DNA from: an uncultured Bacteroidota bacterium
GTDB taxonomy: Bacteria > Bacteroidota > Bacteroidia > Flavobacteriales > Flavobacteriaceae
Assembly (NCBI GenBank): GCA_903824755.1
Contig: CAIJXW010000094.1
Span: 1-64,000, forward strand
Reading direction: 5' to 3'
DNA: 64,000 nt
Shown here: positions 54,212 through 62,684 of the stretch, piece by piece
Layout: every line of letters begins with the position of its first letter
How positions within the stretch are numbered: position 1 is the stretch's first letter
Position numbers and translations under genes: made by a program
Notes under the pieces: model-generated
Databases searched by the model: none
The model's input: the letters and a program-made list of their open reading frames with translations, nothing else
What the model was told of the DNA's origin: nothing

Positions 54212-54925
54212 TTATGAAAATACTTCTTTCAAGACCTCTAGTGATTTTGGTTTTCGAAAACCGTCTAGGTGGCTGCTATAATAGTCTATAAGGATTTTGA
54301 GCAACAATTGTCTTTCGATGATGTGGAAACTTTTTTGGTCGGTTTCGTAGGTGAGTTCGAGGAGCTTTTTGAACAAATTTGTTTCGTGTGCCGAAAGTGA
54401 ACCAAGGGCTTGATGGGGAATGAAATTGCCTTCTTTGATTTCAAAATAGGGAAAATCAATCTCGGAAATGTCGGGATAGAATCCTAGATATTTTGTGACT
54501 TCGATTAGAAAAATTAGATGGAAATTGGCAATTTCGTCATGGTTGTCGAGCCATTGTAGTGCGGTTTCGATATAGTCAAATAGACCCTCATTTTTTTCTT
54601 CTTCGTGAATGCTGTGGTGGATTATTTCGGAAAGAAACAAGACGATTGTGGTTTTAAAAACATCGCTATGAATGGTTTGAAACGGGGAGGCCAGTTTTAT
54701 TTCTTTAAAATTTTCTAACGTGCCTTTGTTTTTGTGTACGGCTTCGATTTCGAGTAGTGTGAGCGGCTGGAAATAGGCTATTTTTTGATTTGATTTTCGG
54801 TTTGAAAATGCGTCTCGAACAAAATAGGATTTCATTCCGTCTGACTGGGTAAAACACTTGACTATCAAGCTTTTTTCTTGATATTTTATGGCCGATACTA
54901 CAATTGCTTTGGTTTTTATGAGCAT
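54212..54925 (-). CDS. recO: DNA repair protein RecO
   Basis: Loads RecA onto SSB-coated single strands in the RecFOR pathway. 237 aa. N-terminal OB-fold MLIKTKAIVVSAIKYQEKSLIVKCFT; then a helical domain with FLLEVTKYLGFYPDIS. The zinc-finger Cys of many RecO proteins are absent after FYPDI, as is common in Bacteroidetes. 4 bp after porZ, so both are on one transcript. The window thus has both AddAB-type and RecFOR-type repair genes. Confidence 0.92.
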   Translation of the reverse strand: MLIKTKAIVVSAIKYQEKSLIVKCFTQSDGMKSYFVRDAFSNRKSNQKIAYFQPLTLLEIEAVHKNKGTLENFKEIKLASPFQTIHSDVFKTTIVLFLSEIIHHSIHEEEKNEGLFDYIETALQWLDNHDEIANFHLIFLIEVTKYLGFYPDISEIDFPYFEIKEGNFIPHQALGSLSAHETNLFKKLLELTYETDQKSFHIIERQLLLKILIDYYSSHLDGFRKPKSLEVLKEVFS

Positions 54926-54929
54926 TAAA

Positions 54930-57218
54930 TTAGCGAATTATCATTACTTTTTTCACTTTTGTTTCTAGTCCGTCTTGTCCCGAAATAAAAATCATATAAA
55001 CTCCAGAGGCTACTTTATATTTTCCAAAAGCGGTGGTGTCCCACTCGATTGTGCCGCCTTCTGCAATAGCTTCGTGAACAAGATTGCCTTCGATATCGGT
55101 GATTTTGACGTTGCAATTGTCTATTAATCCACTAATTTTCAGTGTCCCCGAATATTCTGGACGCACTGGATTTGGATAGACAATCACGTTGCTCAAATCA
55201 TCGGTGGCATCGGTGGCGTTTCCTTTGAAGGAGACCATTCCCCTGTCGGTGGCAATAAAAACTTCGCCAGTTGTCCCGTTAATGTCTATATCGGATATCG
55301 AATTGCTTGGCAGCGGAGAGTTGCTGGTGTTAAATCTATAGATGGTTTTCTGCCCGTTTGAAGAAACCATGAAAACTCCAGAATCGGCGGTGGCTATCCA
55401 TTTATTATTGGCTCCATCAACAACAATATCGGTAATAAATTGTTCGTAAAGTAGCTCTTGTGCCAATCCATCTTCTAGGATTATGATTGGATAGGTAGTC
55501 ATTTGTCCGCCGCTAGAAAAACGATCAACACTAGACAAAACGCGTAATCCTTTTACGGTTCCAATCCAAAGCTGGTTGTTTTTGTCTATGGCTACGACTC
55601 TTGCGTCAAAATAAGGGAGGTTTCCAAAATCGGCTCCTACGTTGATTTTTTTTATGCTGTTGCTGTTTTCGTTAAATGCAATCACTCCGTCACGATTTGT
55701 GGCAATCCATTTTGTACCGTTTTTGTCAATTTCGATATTGCCGTAACTGTCTTGATTGTATTGGTCTAAAATGGCGTCCATAGGGTAAGAACCCCATTGA
55801 TTATTGGATTTTAGAACTTTTAGGCTGTTTTTTATTAAACTGTTGGACATCCATAAATTTCCTGATTTATCAAATGTGGTTCCGTTAATTCGGATATCGT
55901 TGAAGGTTGTTGATAACGATTCTAAACCGCTGTTGGTGTTGTTATAGAGTGTCACAGGAACATCGTTTTCTAGTTTTAGCAACCCCGAAAAAAAGGAGCT
56001 AAAATAAACTTGTTTGCTATTGTTTGGATTAATGGTTATCCAGGTTAATGCTTTTGCTCCAAGAAGAGATTCATAGGGAATATTGGTCCAGTTTGATCCC
56101 GAAAATTTGCTGATGCCATAGGTGTTTACATTAAATGAATTGTAAGTATATGGATTATAGCCTGATGAATAGCCCCCAAAAACTGCCCATATTGCATCGG
56201 GTGATGATTTGACTCTAAAAATTGCATTTCGCAATGGGCCGTCTGGCGCCATGGATTCAAAACTTGATGGGTTAGAAAGCGGGGTCGTAATGATGCCGTT
56301 TTCTAAAGTTCCCATATATATTTTGTCATTTAAAACGGTGGCACAACTAAACTTTAATGTGCTTACAGGAAGTTGATTGCTGTTGATTTGTGCAATACTA
56401 TTTTGATTTTGATTAAACACAATTACTTTGTTTGGTGTGGTGACGACCAAATAGTCCCCTGCTGCTCTCAAATCTTTGGCTACCTCAGAAAGGGAATAAA
56501 AAGGGTTGAAAGTAGTTCCTGATAGTTTATATAATTCGCCCCAATTTGCGAGTGCAAAAAGGTTGTTTCCAAATTTTTCAACGCCGTCCCAACCTCCTGT
56601 GCTAATGGTTGTCCATTGATTATAATCGTTTAGAAACGGATTTGTAATTGATGCTTTTCTGATTCCAGAGAGTGTAGAGGCATATAATATTCCGTCAAAA
56701 ACCGCTGTTTGCGTTACTTTTAATTCTGTTCCTCCGTCTCCTACTCTGTATGTATCGCCAAATCCAAGGGTGGCCAAATTATATTGAACGATTCCAAAAT
56801 CGGCCGAAACATAAATAATTCCGTCATGTTCCATAAAATGGTTGATCCCTTTTATGTTTTGATTGACCGAATTTGTGATGATATCTACTACATTCAATAG
56901 ACTTCCATCATTTTGGTTTACTATTATTATTAGTCCGTTTTTATATCCAATAAATGTTTTGTTATAGGTTGGGCTGTGGTAAAGTGCCGAGATTGTTTGT
57001 CCCGAAAGTCCATCGATTGTATTTTTTGTAGAAAGTAAATTTGTAGTTAGGTCTTTGGAGAAAATAGCATTTTCGGAAGCGGCAATAAAAAGTGTTGGCG
57101 ATTGCGAGATGTCTTTAATTTCGTTATAAGAAAAATAGCCTTTCCAAGTAGAATTGCTTTGGGCAAAACCAATTGAAATGGTCATTAACAAAAGGAAAAT
57201 ATGCTGTTTTTTTTTCAT
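54930..57218 (-). CDS. porZ: Type IX secretion system protein PorZ
   Basis: 762-aa cell-surface protein of the T9SS attachment complex, which anchors secreted proteins to A-type LPS. Signal peptide MKKKQHIFLLLMTISIGFAQ; two beta-propeller domains with repeated Trp/Gly blades (e.g. NKWIATADSGVFMVSSNG, WIATNRDGVIAFNENSN); and a T9SS C-terminal domain beginning near VIVYPNPVRPEYSGTLKISG and ending TKVKKVMIIR. The N-terminal WKGYFSYNEIKDISQSPTLF is characteristic of PorZ. Its presence implies a type IX secretion system in this organism. Confidence 0.92.
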   Translation of the reverse strand: MKKKQHIFLLLMTISIGFAQSNSTWKGYFSYNEIKDISQSPTLFIAASENAIFSKDLTTNLLSTKNTIDGLSGQTISALYHSPTYNKTFIGYKNGLIIIVNQNDGSLLNVVDIITNSVNQNIKGINHFMEHDGIIYVSADFGIVQYNLATLGFGDTYRVGDGGTELKVTQTAVFDGILYASTLSGIRKASITNPFLNDYNQWTTISTGGWDGVEKFGNNLFALANWGELYKLSGTTFNPFYSLSEVAKDLRAAGDYLVVTTPNKVIVFNQNQNSIAQINSNQLPVSTLKFSCATVLNDKIYMGTLENGIITTPLSNPSSFESMAPDGPLRNAIFRVKSSPDAIWAVFGGYSSGYNPYTYNSFNVNTYGISKFSGSNWTNIPYESLLGAKALTWITINPNNSKQVYFSSFFSGLLKLENDVPVTLYNNTNSGLESLSTTFNDIRINGTTFDKSGNLWMSNSLIKNSLKVLKSNNQWGSYPMDAILDQYNQDSYGNIEIDKNGTKWIATNRDGVIAFNENSNSIKKINVGADFGNLPYFDARVVAIDKNNQLWIGTVKGLRVLSSVDRFSSGGQMTTYPIIILEDGLAQELLYEQFITDIVVDGANNKWIATADSGVFMVSSNGQKTIYRFNTSNSPLPSNSISDIDINGTTGEVFIATDRGMVSFKGNATDATDDLSNVIVYPNPVRPEYSGTLKISGLIDNCNVKITDIEGNLVHEAIAEGGTIEWDTTAFGKYKVASGVYMIFISGQDGLETKVKKVMIIR

Positions 57219-57241
57219 TACTATAAAACCTGATTAAGTCA

Positions 57242-57249
57242 CAAAGATA
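57242..57249 (-). promoter_or_regulatory. TAnnTTTG (-7) box of the porZ-recO operon
   Basis: TATCTTTG on the minus strand, 23 bp before the porZ ATG. Confidence 0.5.
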
Positions 57250-57286
57250 CTATAAAACGTATTTATTATTGTTTTCATATACAAAC

Positions 57287-57320
57287 AAAAAAAATGTCTT
57301 CTTTGTTAGGAAGACATTTT
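57287..57320 (-). terminator. Intrinsic terminator of gdhA
   Basis: AAAATGTCTTC (57291-57301) pairs with GAAGACATTTT (57310-57320) and T-rich sequence follows on the minus strand. It lies 25 bp past the gdhA stop. Confidence 0.75.
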
Positions 57321-57345
57321 AAATTATAGCTGTATTTGTGTTTGA

Positions 57346-58689
57346 CTATACAATTCCTTGTGCTAACATAGCATCGGCTACTTTTACAAACCCAGCAATG
57401 TTTGCTCCTTTAACGTAGTCAACATATCCTGAAGCATCAGAACCATATTTTACGCAAGAGGCGTGAATGTCTAGCATGATGTTTCTCAATCGTTCATCTA
57501 CTTCTTCCGAAGTCCAGCTCAAACGCAATGAATTTTGAGACATTTCGAGACCTGATGTTGCTACTCCTCCTGCGTTTGATGCTTTTCCTGGTGCAAATAA
57601 TATTTTTGCATTTTGAAAAACAGTAACTGCTTCTGGTGTAGAAGGCATATTTGCTCCTTCGGCAACACAAATGCAACCATTTGAAACTAGCATTTTTGCT
57701 TCGTCTTCATTTAGTTCATTTTGGGTAGCACATGGAAGTGCAATGTCGCATTTTATCTCCCAAGGTCTTTTTCCTGCAACATATTTTGCGTTTGGATATT
57801 TTGTTAGATAGTCACTTATTCTACCGTAATTAACATTTTTAATTTCCATTATGAACGCTAATTTGGAAGCATCAATTCCGTCAACATCATAGATATATCC
57901 TGCAGAGTCAGACATAGTGACTACTTTTCCACCTAGCTGTGTGGCTTTTTCTGTAGCATATTGAGCTACATTTCCTGATCCAGAAACTACAACTGTTTTT
58001 CCTGCAAAACTTTCGCCTTTTGTAGCTAGCATGCTTTGTGCAAAATACACATCGCCATATCCTGTTGCTTCTGGACGAATTAAAGAGCCTCCAAAAGAGA
58101 TTCCTTTTCCTGTAAGCACGCCTGTGAATTCGTTTCTTAATCTTTTATACTGACCGAACATATATCCAACTTCTCTTCCGCCTACTCCGATATCTCCTGC
58201 TGGTACATCGGTATTTGCTCCAATATGTTTTGATAATTCTGTCATGAATGCTTGACAAAAACGCATTACTTCGTTGTCTGATTTTCCTTTTGGATCAAAG
58301 TCAGCCCCTCCTTTTCCTCCGCCCATTGGCAAAGTGGTTAGGCTGTTTTTGAAGGTTTGTTCGAAGGCTAAAAATTTCAATATACTCAAGTTCACTGATG
58401 GGTGAAAACGAATACCGCCTTTATAGGGTCCGATGGCCGAATTCATTTGAATTCTATATCCTCTATTTACTTGTGTTTCTCCTATGTCGTTTGTCCAAAC
58501 TACTCGAAACATGATGATTCTTTCCGATTCTACCATGCGTTCCAAAAGCATTTTGTTTTGGTATTTTTTATTTTCTTCAATAAAAGGAATTACAGTTTCT
58601 GCAACTTCTTGAACTGCTTGCATAAATTCTGGCTCGTTTGGGTTTCTTTTTGCTACTGCTTCTACAAAAGAATGGATATTTTGTGACAT
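57346..58689 (-). CDS. gdhA: NADP-specific glutamate dehydrogenase
   Basis: Reductive amination of 2-oxoglutarate, a main ammonium-assimilation route. 447 aa, the standard hexameric short form. Substrate Lys in PMGGGKGGADFDPKGKSD (about 125-142), catalytic Asp in DVPAGDIGVGGREVGYM, nucleotide-binding loop VVSGSGNVAQYA. The ending (CVKYGSDASGYVDYVKGANIAGF) is typical. It stands as a single-gene unit with promoter box and terminator. Confidence 0.96.
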   Translation of the reverse strand: MSQNIHSFVEAVAKRNPNEPEFMQAVQEVAETVIPFIEENKKYQNKMLLERMVESERIIMFRVVWTNDIGETQVNRGYRIQMNSAIGPYKGGIRFHPSVNLSILKFLAFEQTFKNSLTTLPMGGGKGGADFDPKGKSDNEVMRFCQAFMTELSKHIGANTDVPAGDIGVGGREVGYMFGQYKRLRNEFTGVLTGKGISFGGSLIRPEATGYGDVYFAQSMLATKGESFAGKTVVVSGSGNVAQYATEKATQLGGKVVTMSDSAGYIYDVDGIDASKLAFIMEIKNVNYGRISDYLTKYPNAKYVAGKRPWEIKCDIALPCATQNELNEDEAKMLVSNGCICVAEGANMPSTPEAVTVFQNAKILFAPGKASNAGGVATSGLEMSQNSLRLSWTSEEVDERLRNIMLDIHASCVKYGSDASGYVDYVKGANIAGFVKVADAMLAQGIV

Positions 58690-58735
58690 ATTTTTTATTG
58701 TTTATTGTTTAAGAAAACGATTTCGTAATACTACA

Positions 58736-58743
58736 CAAAGATA
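58736..58743 (-). promoter_or_regulatory. TAnnTTTG (-7) box of gdhA
   Basis: TATCTTTG on the minus strand, 46 bp before the ATG; no clear -33. Confidence 0.45.
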
Positions 58744-58884
58744 CATTTTTATCAAATATTGACATAAAAAAATCTTATTTGACAATAGAATTATCTATTT
58801 GTTAAGAAAAATTAATAAACCTTGTGTTTAATTTAGTATTTCTGCCTAATCTCTTTGCTTTTTCTTATCTATTTATTTAAGAAT

Positions 58885-60030
58885 TTATTGTAAGGCTTGT
58901 TTTAAATCATCTAATAAGTCATCAATATCTTCAATACCAACGCTTAATCGAACCAAATCATCTGAGATTCCAACTTCTTTTCGTTTTTCTTCTGGAATGG
59001 AAGCGTGGGTCATTAAGGCTGGGTGATTTGCCAAAGATTCTACTCCTCCAAGTGATTCTGCTAGCGTAAAGACTTTTAGTTTTTCTAGGAATTGTATTGA
59101 CTCTTGTTTTTGACCAGAAACAAATGTAAATGAGACCATTCCGCCAAAACCACTCATTTGTTTTTTGGCCAGTTCGTGGTGCAAATGACTTGGTAATCCT
59201 GGGTAATAAACGGTTTTTATTTTTGGGTGATTGTCAAGAAAACGAGCTACTTTTTCGCCGTTTTCGCAATGTCTTTGCACTCTTAAATGTAATGTTTTTA
59301 TTCCTCTCAAAACTAGAAAACTGTCCATCGGCCCTAGCGTTGCTCCTGTTGCAAATTGTTGAAAATGCAATTGTTCTCCGAGGGCTTGGTCTTTTACTAT
59401 TAATGCTCCCGCTATAACGTCAGAGTGGCCACCGAGGTATTTTGTGGCCGAGTGCATGACAATATCTGCTCCTAGATCTAATGGTTTTTGCAAATAGGGC
59501 GTTGCAAATGTATTGTCAACGGCAAATAGGATATTGTTTGCTTTGGTTATTTTTGCTATTTCTTGAATATCTGCCAATTTCATTAATGGATTTGTGGGTG
59601 TTTCTACCCATACCAATTTTGTGTTTTCTGTGATTAACGATTTGAATTTTTCAATATCGTTCATATCCACAAAGTGAAATTTAATTCCTGAATCTTTATA
59701 TATTCTGGTAAACATTCTATATGTTCCGCCATATAAATCGTCCATTGCTATGATTTCATCTCCTGCTTTAAAAGAGCGAAGCAAACAATCTGTTGCGGCC
59801 AATCCTGACGAAAAAGCGAGTCCGCGAGTTCCGTTTTCGATACTTGCCAAAGCGTTTTCTAGGGCGGTTCGGGTTGGATTTGCGGCTCTACTATATTCAT
59901 AATCTGGGTTCAAGGGTTGTCCTGGACTTGTTTGAACAAAGGTTGATGTTTGATAAACTGGTGGCATTACGGCTCCTGTTGCGGGGTCGTGATGTTGTCC
60001 TCCGTGTATTGTTTTGGTATTGAATTTCAT
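58885..60030 (-). CDS. Cystathionine gamma-synthase/gamma-lyase family PLP enzyme
   Basis: Trans-sulfuration enzyme of 381 aa, fold-type I. PLP Lys in MHSATKYLGGHSDVIAG, phosphate-binding YSRAANPTRTALE, Tyr stacker in YGGTYRMF, and SLGGVESLANHPALMTH for substrate carboxylate binding. Cystathionine gamma-synthase, gamma-lyase and O-acetylhomoserine sulfhydrylases share these; the exact reaction cannot be decided here. A copy of the structured repeat lies 82 nt upstream of its start. Confidence 0.9.
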   Translation of the reverse strand: MKFNTKTIHGGQHHDPATGAVMPPVYQTSTFVQTSPGQPLNPDYEYSRAANPTRTALENALASIENGTRGLAFSSGLAATDCLLRSFKAGDEIIAMDDLYGGTYRMFTRIYKDSGIKFHFVDMNDIEKFKSLITENTKLVWVETPTNPLMKLADIQEIAKITKANNILFAVDNTFATPYLQKPLDLGADIVMHSATKYLGGHSDVIAGALIVKDQALGEQLHFQQFATGATLGPMDSFLVLRGIKTLHLRVQRHCENGEKVARFLDNHPKIKTVYYPGLPSHLHHELAKKQMSGFGGMVSFTFVSGQKQESIQFLEKLKVFTLAESLGGVESLANHPALMTHASIPEEKRKEVGISDDLVRLSVGIEDIDDLLDDLKQALQ

Positions 60031-60047
60031 GGTTTCTGTGTTTTTGG

Positions 60048-60055
60048 CAAAGGTA
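60048..60055 (-). promoter_or_regulatory. TAnnTTTG (-7) box of the cystathionine enzyme gene
   Basis: TACCTTTG on the minus strand, 17 bp before the ATG. The structured repeat lies upstream of this promoter, not inside the leader. Confidence 0.5.
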
Positions 60056-60112
60056 ATTTAAAATTATATATCCTTTTTTGAATAGGTTTAATATTGTCCT
60101 CTAATTTTTTTT

Positions 60113-60188
60113 AGCCCCGATAGAAGTGGAACTCCTTTTTGAGGTTTTTTCCGAAAAAAGAGTGTAGCGAATAGCGGGAAATAGCTCC
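60113..60188 (+). repeat. Structured intergenic repeat, copy 4 of 4
   Basis: Starts AGCCCCGATAG and ends AGCGGGAAATAGCTCC. The outer stem is CCCG with CGGG, the third covarying version. The central hairpin is CTC…TTTTT with AAAAA…GAG around a larger loop. It lies 8 nt beyond the DinB-fold gene stop and 82 nt upstream of the cystathionine enzyme start. Confidence 0.85.
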
Positions 60189-60196
60189 AAAAAAGA

Positions 60197-60652
60197 TTAT
60201 ATAAATTTTTTGAGGCTTACTATTATGCCGAGATGAAGCCCTTCGTGATAATAATTGAAGGATAATGCGTCTTCTACGTTTTTTATTATAAACCCTACTG
60301 ATGTTGGATATTCTTGATAATTTTTGAATAATTTTGAGTTAAAATCGGCTTTCGTGGTGTTGATGGTTTCAAAGAGTAGGGATTGAATTTCGGCTACTTC
60401 TTCTTGTGTGACTTGGTGTTCTGGCTTGGTGCCTTTTTTGTATTTTTCTACTAATTCGTTGGAAATCAGCATGGGCAATCCTGATAATTTATAAACTAGC
60501 ATTTGTTGAACGACTATAATATGGCCGATATTCCAAATTATATTGTTGTTGAATCCTTCTGGAATGGCATTTAGTTGTTCTAATGTCAAATCTTGTAGAA
60601 GTTGAGAAACTATTTTTCTGTTTGTTCGTGTGATGTCGAAGGTTTGGTGCAT
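60197..60652 (-). CDS. DinB family protein (DinB/YfiT fold)
   Basis: 151-aa four-helix-bundle protein from ATG 60652 (MHQTFDITRTN); upstream in-frame ATGs add a Lys/Cys-rich stretch that lacks family character. Metal-binding His triad: WNIGHIIVVQQ (helix 2) and FNYYHEGLHLGII (helix 4). This fold is a metal-dependent thiol transferase or hydrolase scaffold; it is unrelated to DNA polymerase IV despite the name. Substrate unknown. The gene ends next to a structured repeat and diverges from the ArsC-like gene. Confidence 0.82.
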   Translation of the reverse strand: MHQTFDITRTNRKIVSQLLQDLTLEQLNAIPEGFNNNIIWNIGHIIVVQQMLVYKLSGLPMLISNELVEKYKKGTKPEHQVTQEEVAEIQSLLFETINTTKADFNSKLFKNYQEYPTSVGFIIKNVEDALSFNYYHEGLHLGIIVSLKKFI

Positions 60653-60722
60653 TTTTTTTTTTGATAAATATAGCCTTTTTCCACAACAAATGGATTTTCT
60701 TTGCAATTAGAAATTTAGAATT

Positions 60723-61076
60723 ATGAAAAATAAAATTTATTATCTCGCTTCCTGTGATACGTGTAGGAAAATAATAAAATCGTTGCCGAAAAATGTAGAT
60801 TTAGAGTTTCGAGATATCAAGCAAGAGCCAATTTCTGTTGAAGAATTAGAGGCAATGGCAGCACTTTCTGGAAGTTATGAGTCGCTATTTAGCAAAAAAG
60901 CGATTCTGTATAAATCGATGGATTTAAAAAACAAAACGTTGACCGAGGCCGATTATAAAGGTTATATTTTAGACCATTATACGTTTCTTAGTCGTCCTGT
61001 TTTTATTATTGACAAAAAAATATTTGTGGGCAATAGTCAACCTGTCACTTTGCAGGTCATGAAGGCGTTGACATAA
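60723..61076 (+). CDS. ArsC/Spx family protein
   Basis: 117-aa thioredoxin-fold protein. The CxxC site is in YLASCDTCRKIIKSL (residues 8-12), followed by FRDIKQEPISVEEL and HYTFLSRPVFIIDKKIFVGN, the usual ArsC/YffB ending. The cis-Pro (SRPVF) is present. Activity on arsenate is not implied: the family includes many reductases and regulators of unknown substrate. It precedes yicC by 54 bp, which carries a -7 box, so it is likely a separate unit. Confidence 0.85.
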   Translation: MKNKIYYLASCDTCRKIIKSLPKNVDLEFRDIKQEPISVEELEAMAALSGSYESLFSKKAILYKSMDLKNKTLTEADYKGYILDHYTFLSRPVFIIDKKIFVGNSQPVTLQVMKALT

Positions 61077-61105
61077 ATCAGAAACAACAACTATCAATTT
61101 TTCAT

Positions 61106-61113
61106 TATCTTTG
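61106..61113 (+). promoter_or_regulatory. TAnnTTTG (-7) box of yicC
   Basis: TATCTTTG, 17 bp before the yicC ATG, in the gap after the ArsC-like gene. Confidence 0.5.
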
Positions 61114-61130
61114 GCTACTTATTCGACAAT

Positions 61131-61991
61131 ATGATACAATCAATGACTGGTTTTGGCAAAGCAACTGTGCAATTGCCTACTAAAAAAATTACGGTAGAGG
61201 TAAAATCCTTGAACAGCAAAGGGCTCGATTTGAATGTGAGAATGCCTTCTGTTTATAGAGAAATGGAATTGGGTTTGAGAACACAAATTGCGGCAGCTTT
61301 AGAGCGTGGAAAAATAGATTTTTCGATTTTTATAGAAAGCACTTCGGAGCAAACGGCAACAAAGGTGAATGTGCCTATTGTTCAGGAATATATGAATCAG
61401 CTAAAAGCGGTTTATGCAAATGCTGACGAGACAGAATTGATGAAAATGGCCATTAGAATGCCCGATGCGTTGAAGGTTGAGCGAGATGAAATTGACGAAA
61501 ATGATTGGTCACAAATTCAGTTGGTTATTGATGAGGCACTTGCAAATATTTTGAATTTTCGTCAAGCGGAAGGGTTATCTTTGGAGAAAGAATTTCGGTT
61601 GAGAATTGGCAATATTAGTCAATATATGAATGATGCATTGGCTTTAGATTCGGAACGAGTTCAGGCAATCAAAGATCGTTTGCAAACCGCTATTTCGGAG
61701 CTTAAAGTTAACGTTGATGAAAATCGTTTTGAGCAAGAATTGATTTATTATCTTGAAAAATTAGATATTACTGAAGAAAAAGTTCGGTTGACAAATCACT
61801 TGGTTTATTTTTTGGAAACCATAAAAGGAAACGAAGCCAACGGAAGAAAATTGGGTTTTATTACCCAAGAAATGGGTAGAGAAATTAACACTATGGGGTC
61901 AAAAGCAAATCATGCACAAATGCAAAAACTAGTTGTGATGATGAAAGACGAATTAGAGAAAATTAAGGAGCAGGTTTTGAATGTGCTTTAA
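61131..61991 (+). CDS. YicC family endoribonuclease
   Basis: 286-aa protein of the YicC/YloC family, reported in other bacteria to act as an RNase. Conserved ends: MIQSMTGFGKATV at the N-terminus and the C-terminal MGREINTMGSKANHAQMQK followed by VVMMKDELEKIKEQVLNVL. A long coiled-coil region is predicted around residues 155-220. It is followed by gmk and nadD in the common yicC-gmk order, with a degenerate short repeat in the gap before gmk. Confidence 0.92.
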   Translation: MIQSMTGFGKATVQLPTKKITVEVKSLNSKGLDLNVRMPSVYREMELGLRTQIAAALERGKIDFSIFIESTSEQTATKVNVPIVQEYMNQLKAVYANADETELMKMAIRMPDALKVERDEIDENDWSQIQLVIDEALANILNFRQAEGLSLEKEFRLRIGNISQYMNDALALDSERVQAIKDRLQTAISELKVNVDENRFEQELIYYLEKLDITEEKVRLTNHLVYFLETIKGNEANGRKLGFITQEMGREINTMGSKANHAQMQKLVVMMKDELEKIKEQVLNVL

Positions 61992-62021
61992 AATAGTCAA
62001 AAAATTATAGAATGAGAGGTT

Positions 62022-62047
62022 GAGATTGCTTCTTGCCTCGCAATGAC
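62022..62047 (-). repeat. Degenerate ATTGCGAGGAACGAAGCAATC repeat overlapping the gmk 5' region
   Basis: On the plus strand GAGATTGCTTCTTGCCTCGC then AATGAC; two mismatches to the common form. It supplies the ATG at 62043 that extends the gmk frame by four codons. Confidence 0.65.
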
Positions 62048-62054
62048 TTTTAAG

Positions 62055-62639
62055 ATGAAAAAAGGAAAATTACTGGTTTTTTCGGCTCCTTCAGGTTCAG
62101 GAAAAACAACAATTGTAAGATATTTATTAGGGAAGGAAGATTTGAATTTAGAATTTTCCGTTTCGTGTACAACTCGTGAAAAACGTGGGGAAGAAATTGA
62201 CGGAAAGGATTATTATTTTATTACGCTTGAAGAATTTAAAAAACACATCAAATCGGGAGATTTTGTCGAATGGGAGGAAGTCTATCGAGATAATTTTTAT
62301 GGAACGCTAAATAGTGAAGTGGAACGCATTTGGGAAAAGGGCAAAAACGTAATTTTTGATATTGATGTGGCGGGTGGATTACGAATAAAAAAGAAATTTT
62401 CCCAAGAAACATTAGCCGTTTTCGTAAAACCACCGAGTATTGATGAGCTAAAAATCAGGTTGAAAAAACGTTCTACGGAAAGCGATGATAAAATTAATAT
62501 GCGAATTGCAAAGGCATCGGTAGAGTTAGCAACTGCCCCGCAATTTGACACTATTATAAAAAATAACGATTTGGATACGGCCAAAGAAGACGCGTATCAA
62601 TTGGTAAAAGCGTTTGTGAACGACAAACCCATTCCTTAA
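62055..62639 (+). CDS. gmk: Guanylate kinase
   Basis: ATP-dependent phosphorylation of GMP to GDP. 194 aa from the ATG at 62055 (MKKGKLLVFSAPSGSGKTT); the in-frame ATG at 62043 is part of a dispersed repeat and adds only MTFK, so I do not favour it. P-loop APSGSGKTTIVRYLL; GMP-binding SCTTREKRGEEIDGKDYYFI, EWEEVYRDNFYGT; lid LKKRSTESDDKINMRI. Third gene of the yicC-gmk-nadD run. Confidence 0.96.
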   Translation: MKKGKLLVFSAPSGSGKTTIVRYLLGKEDLNLEFSVSCTTREKRGEEIDGKDYYFITLEEFKKHIKSGDFVEWEEVYRDNFYGTLNSEVERIWEKGKNVIFDIDVAGGLRIKKKFSQETLAVFVKPPSIDELKIRLKKRSTESDDKINMRIAKASVELATAPQFDTIIKNNDLDTAKEDAYQLVKAFVNDKPIP

Positions 62640-62684
62640 TTTTCTATTATTTTAGGAATTTTGTTGTATTAAAATTATGGATTT

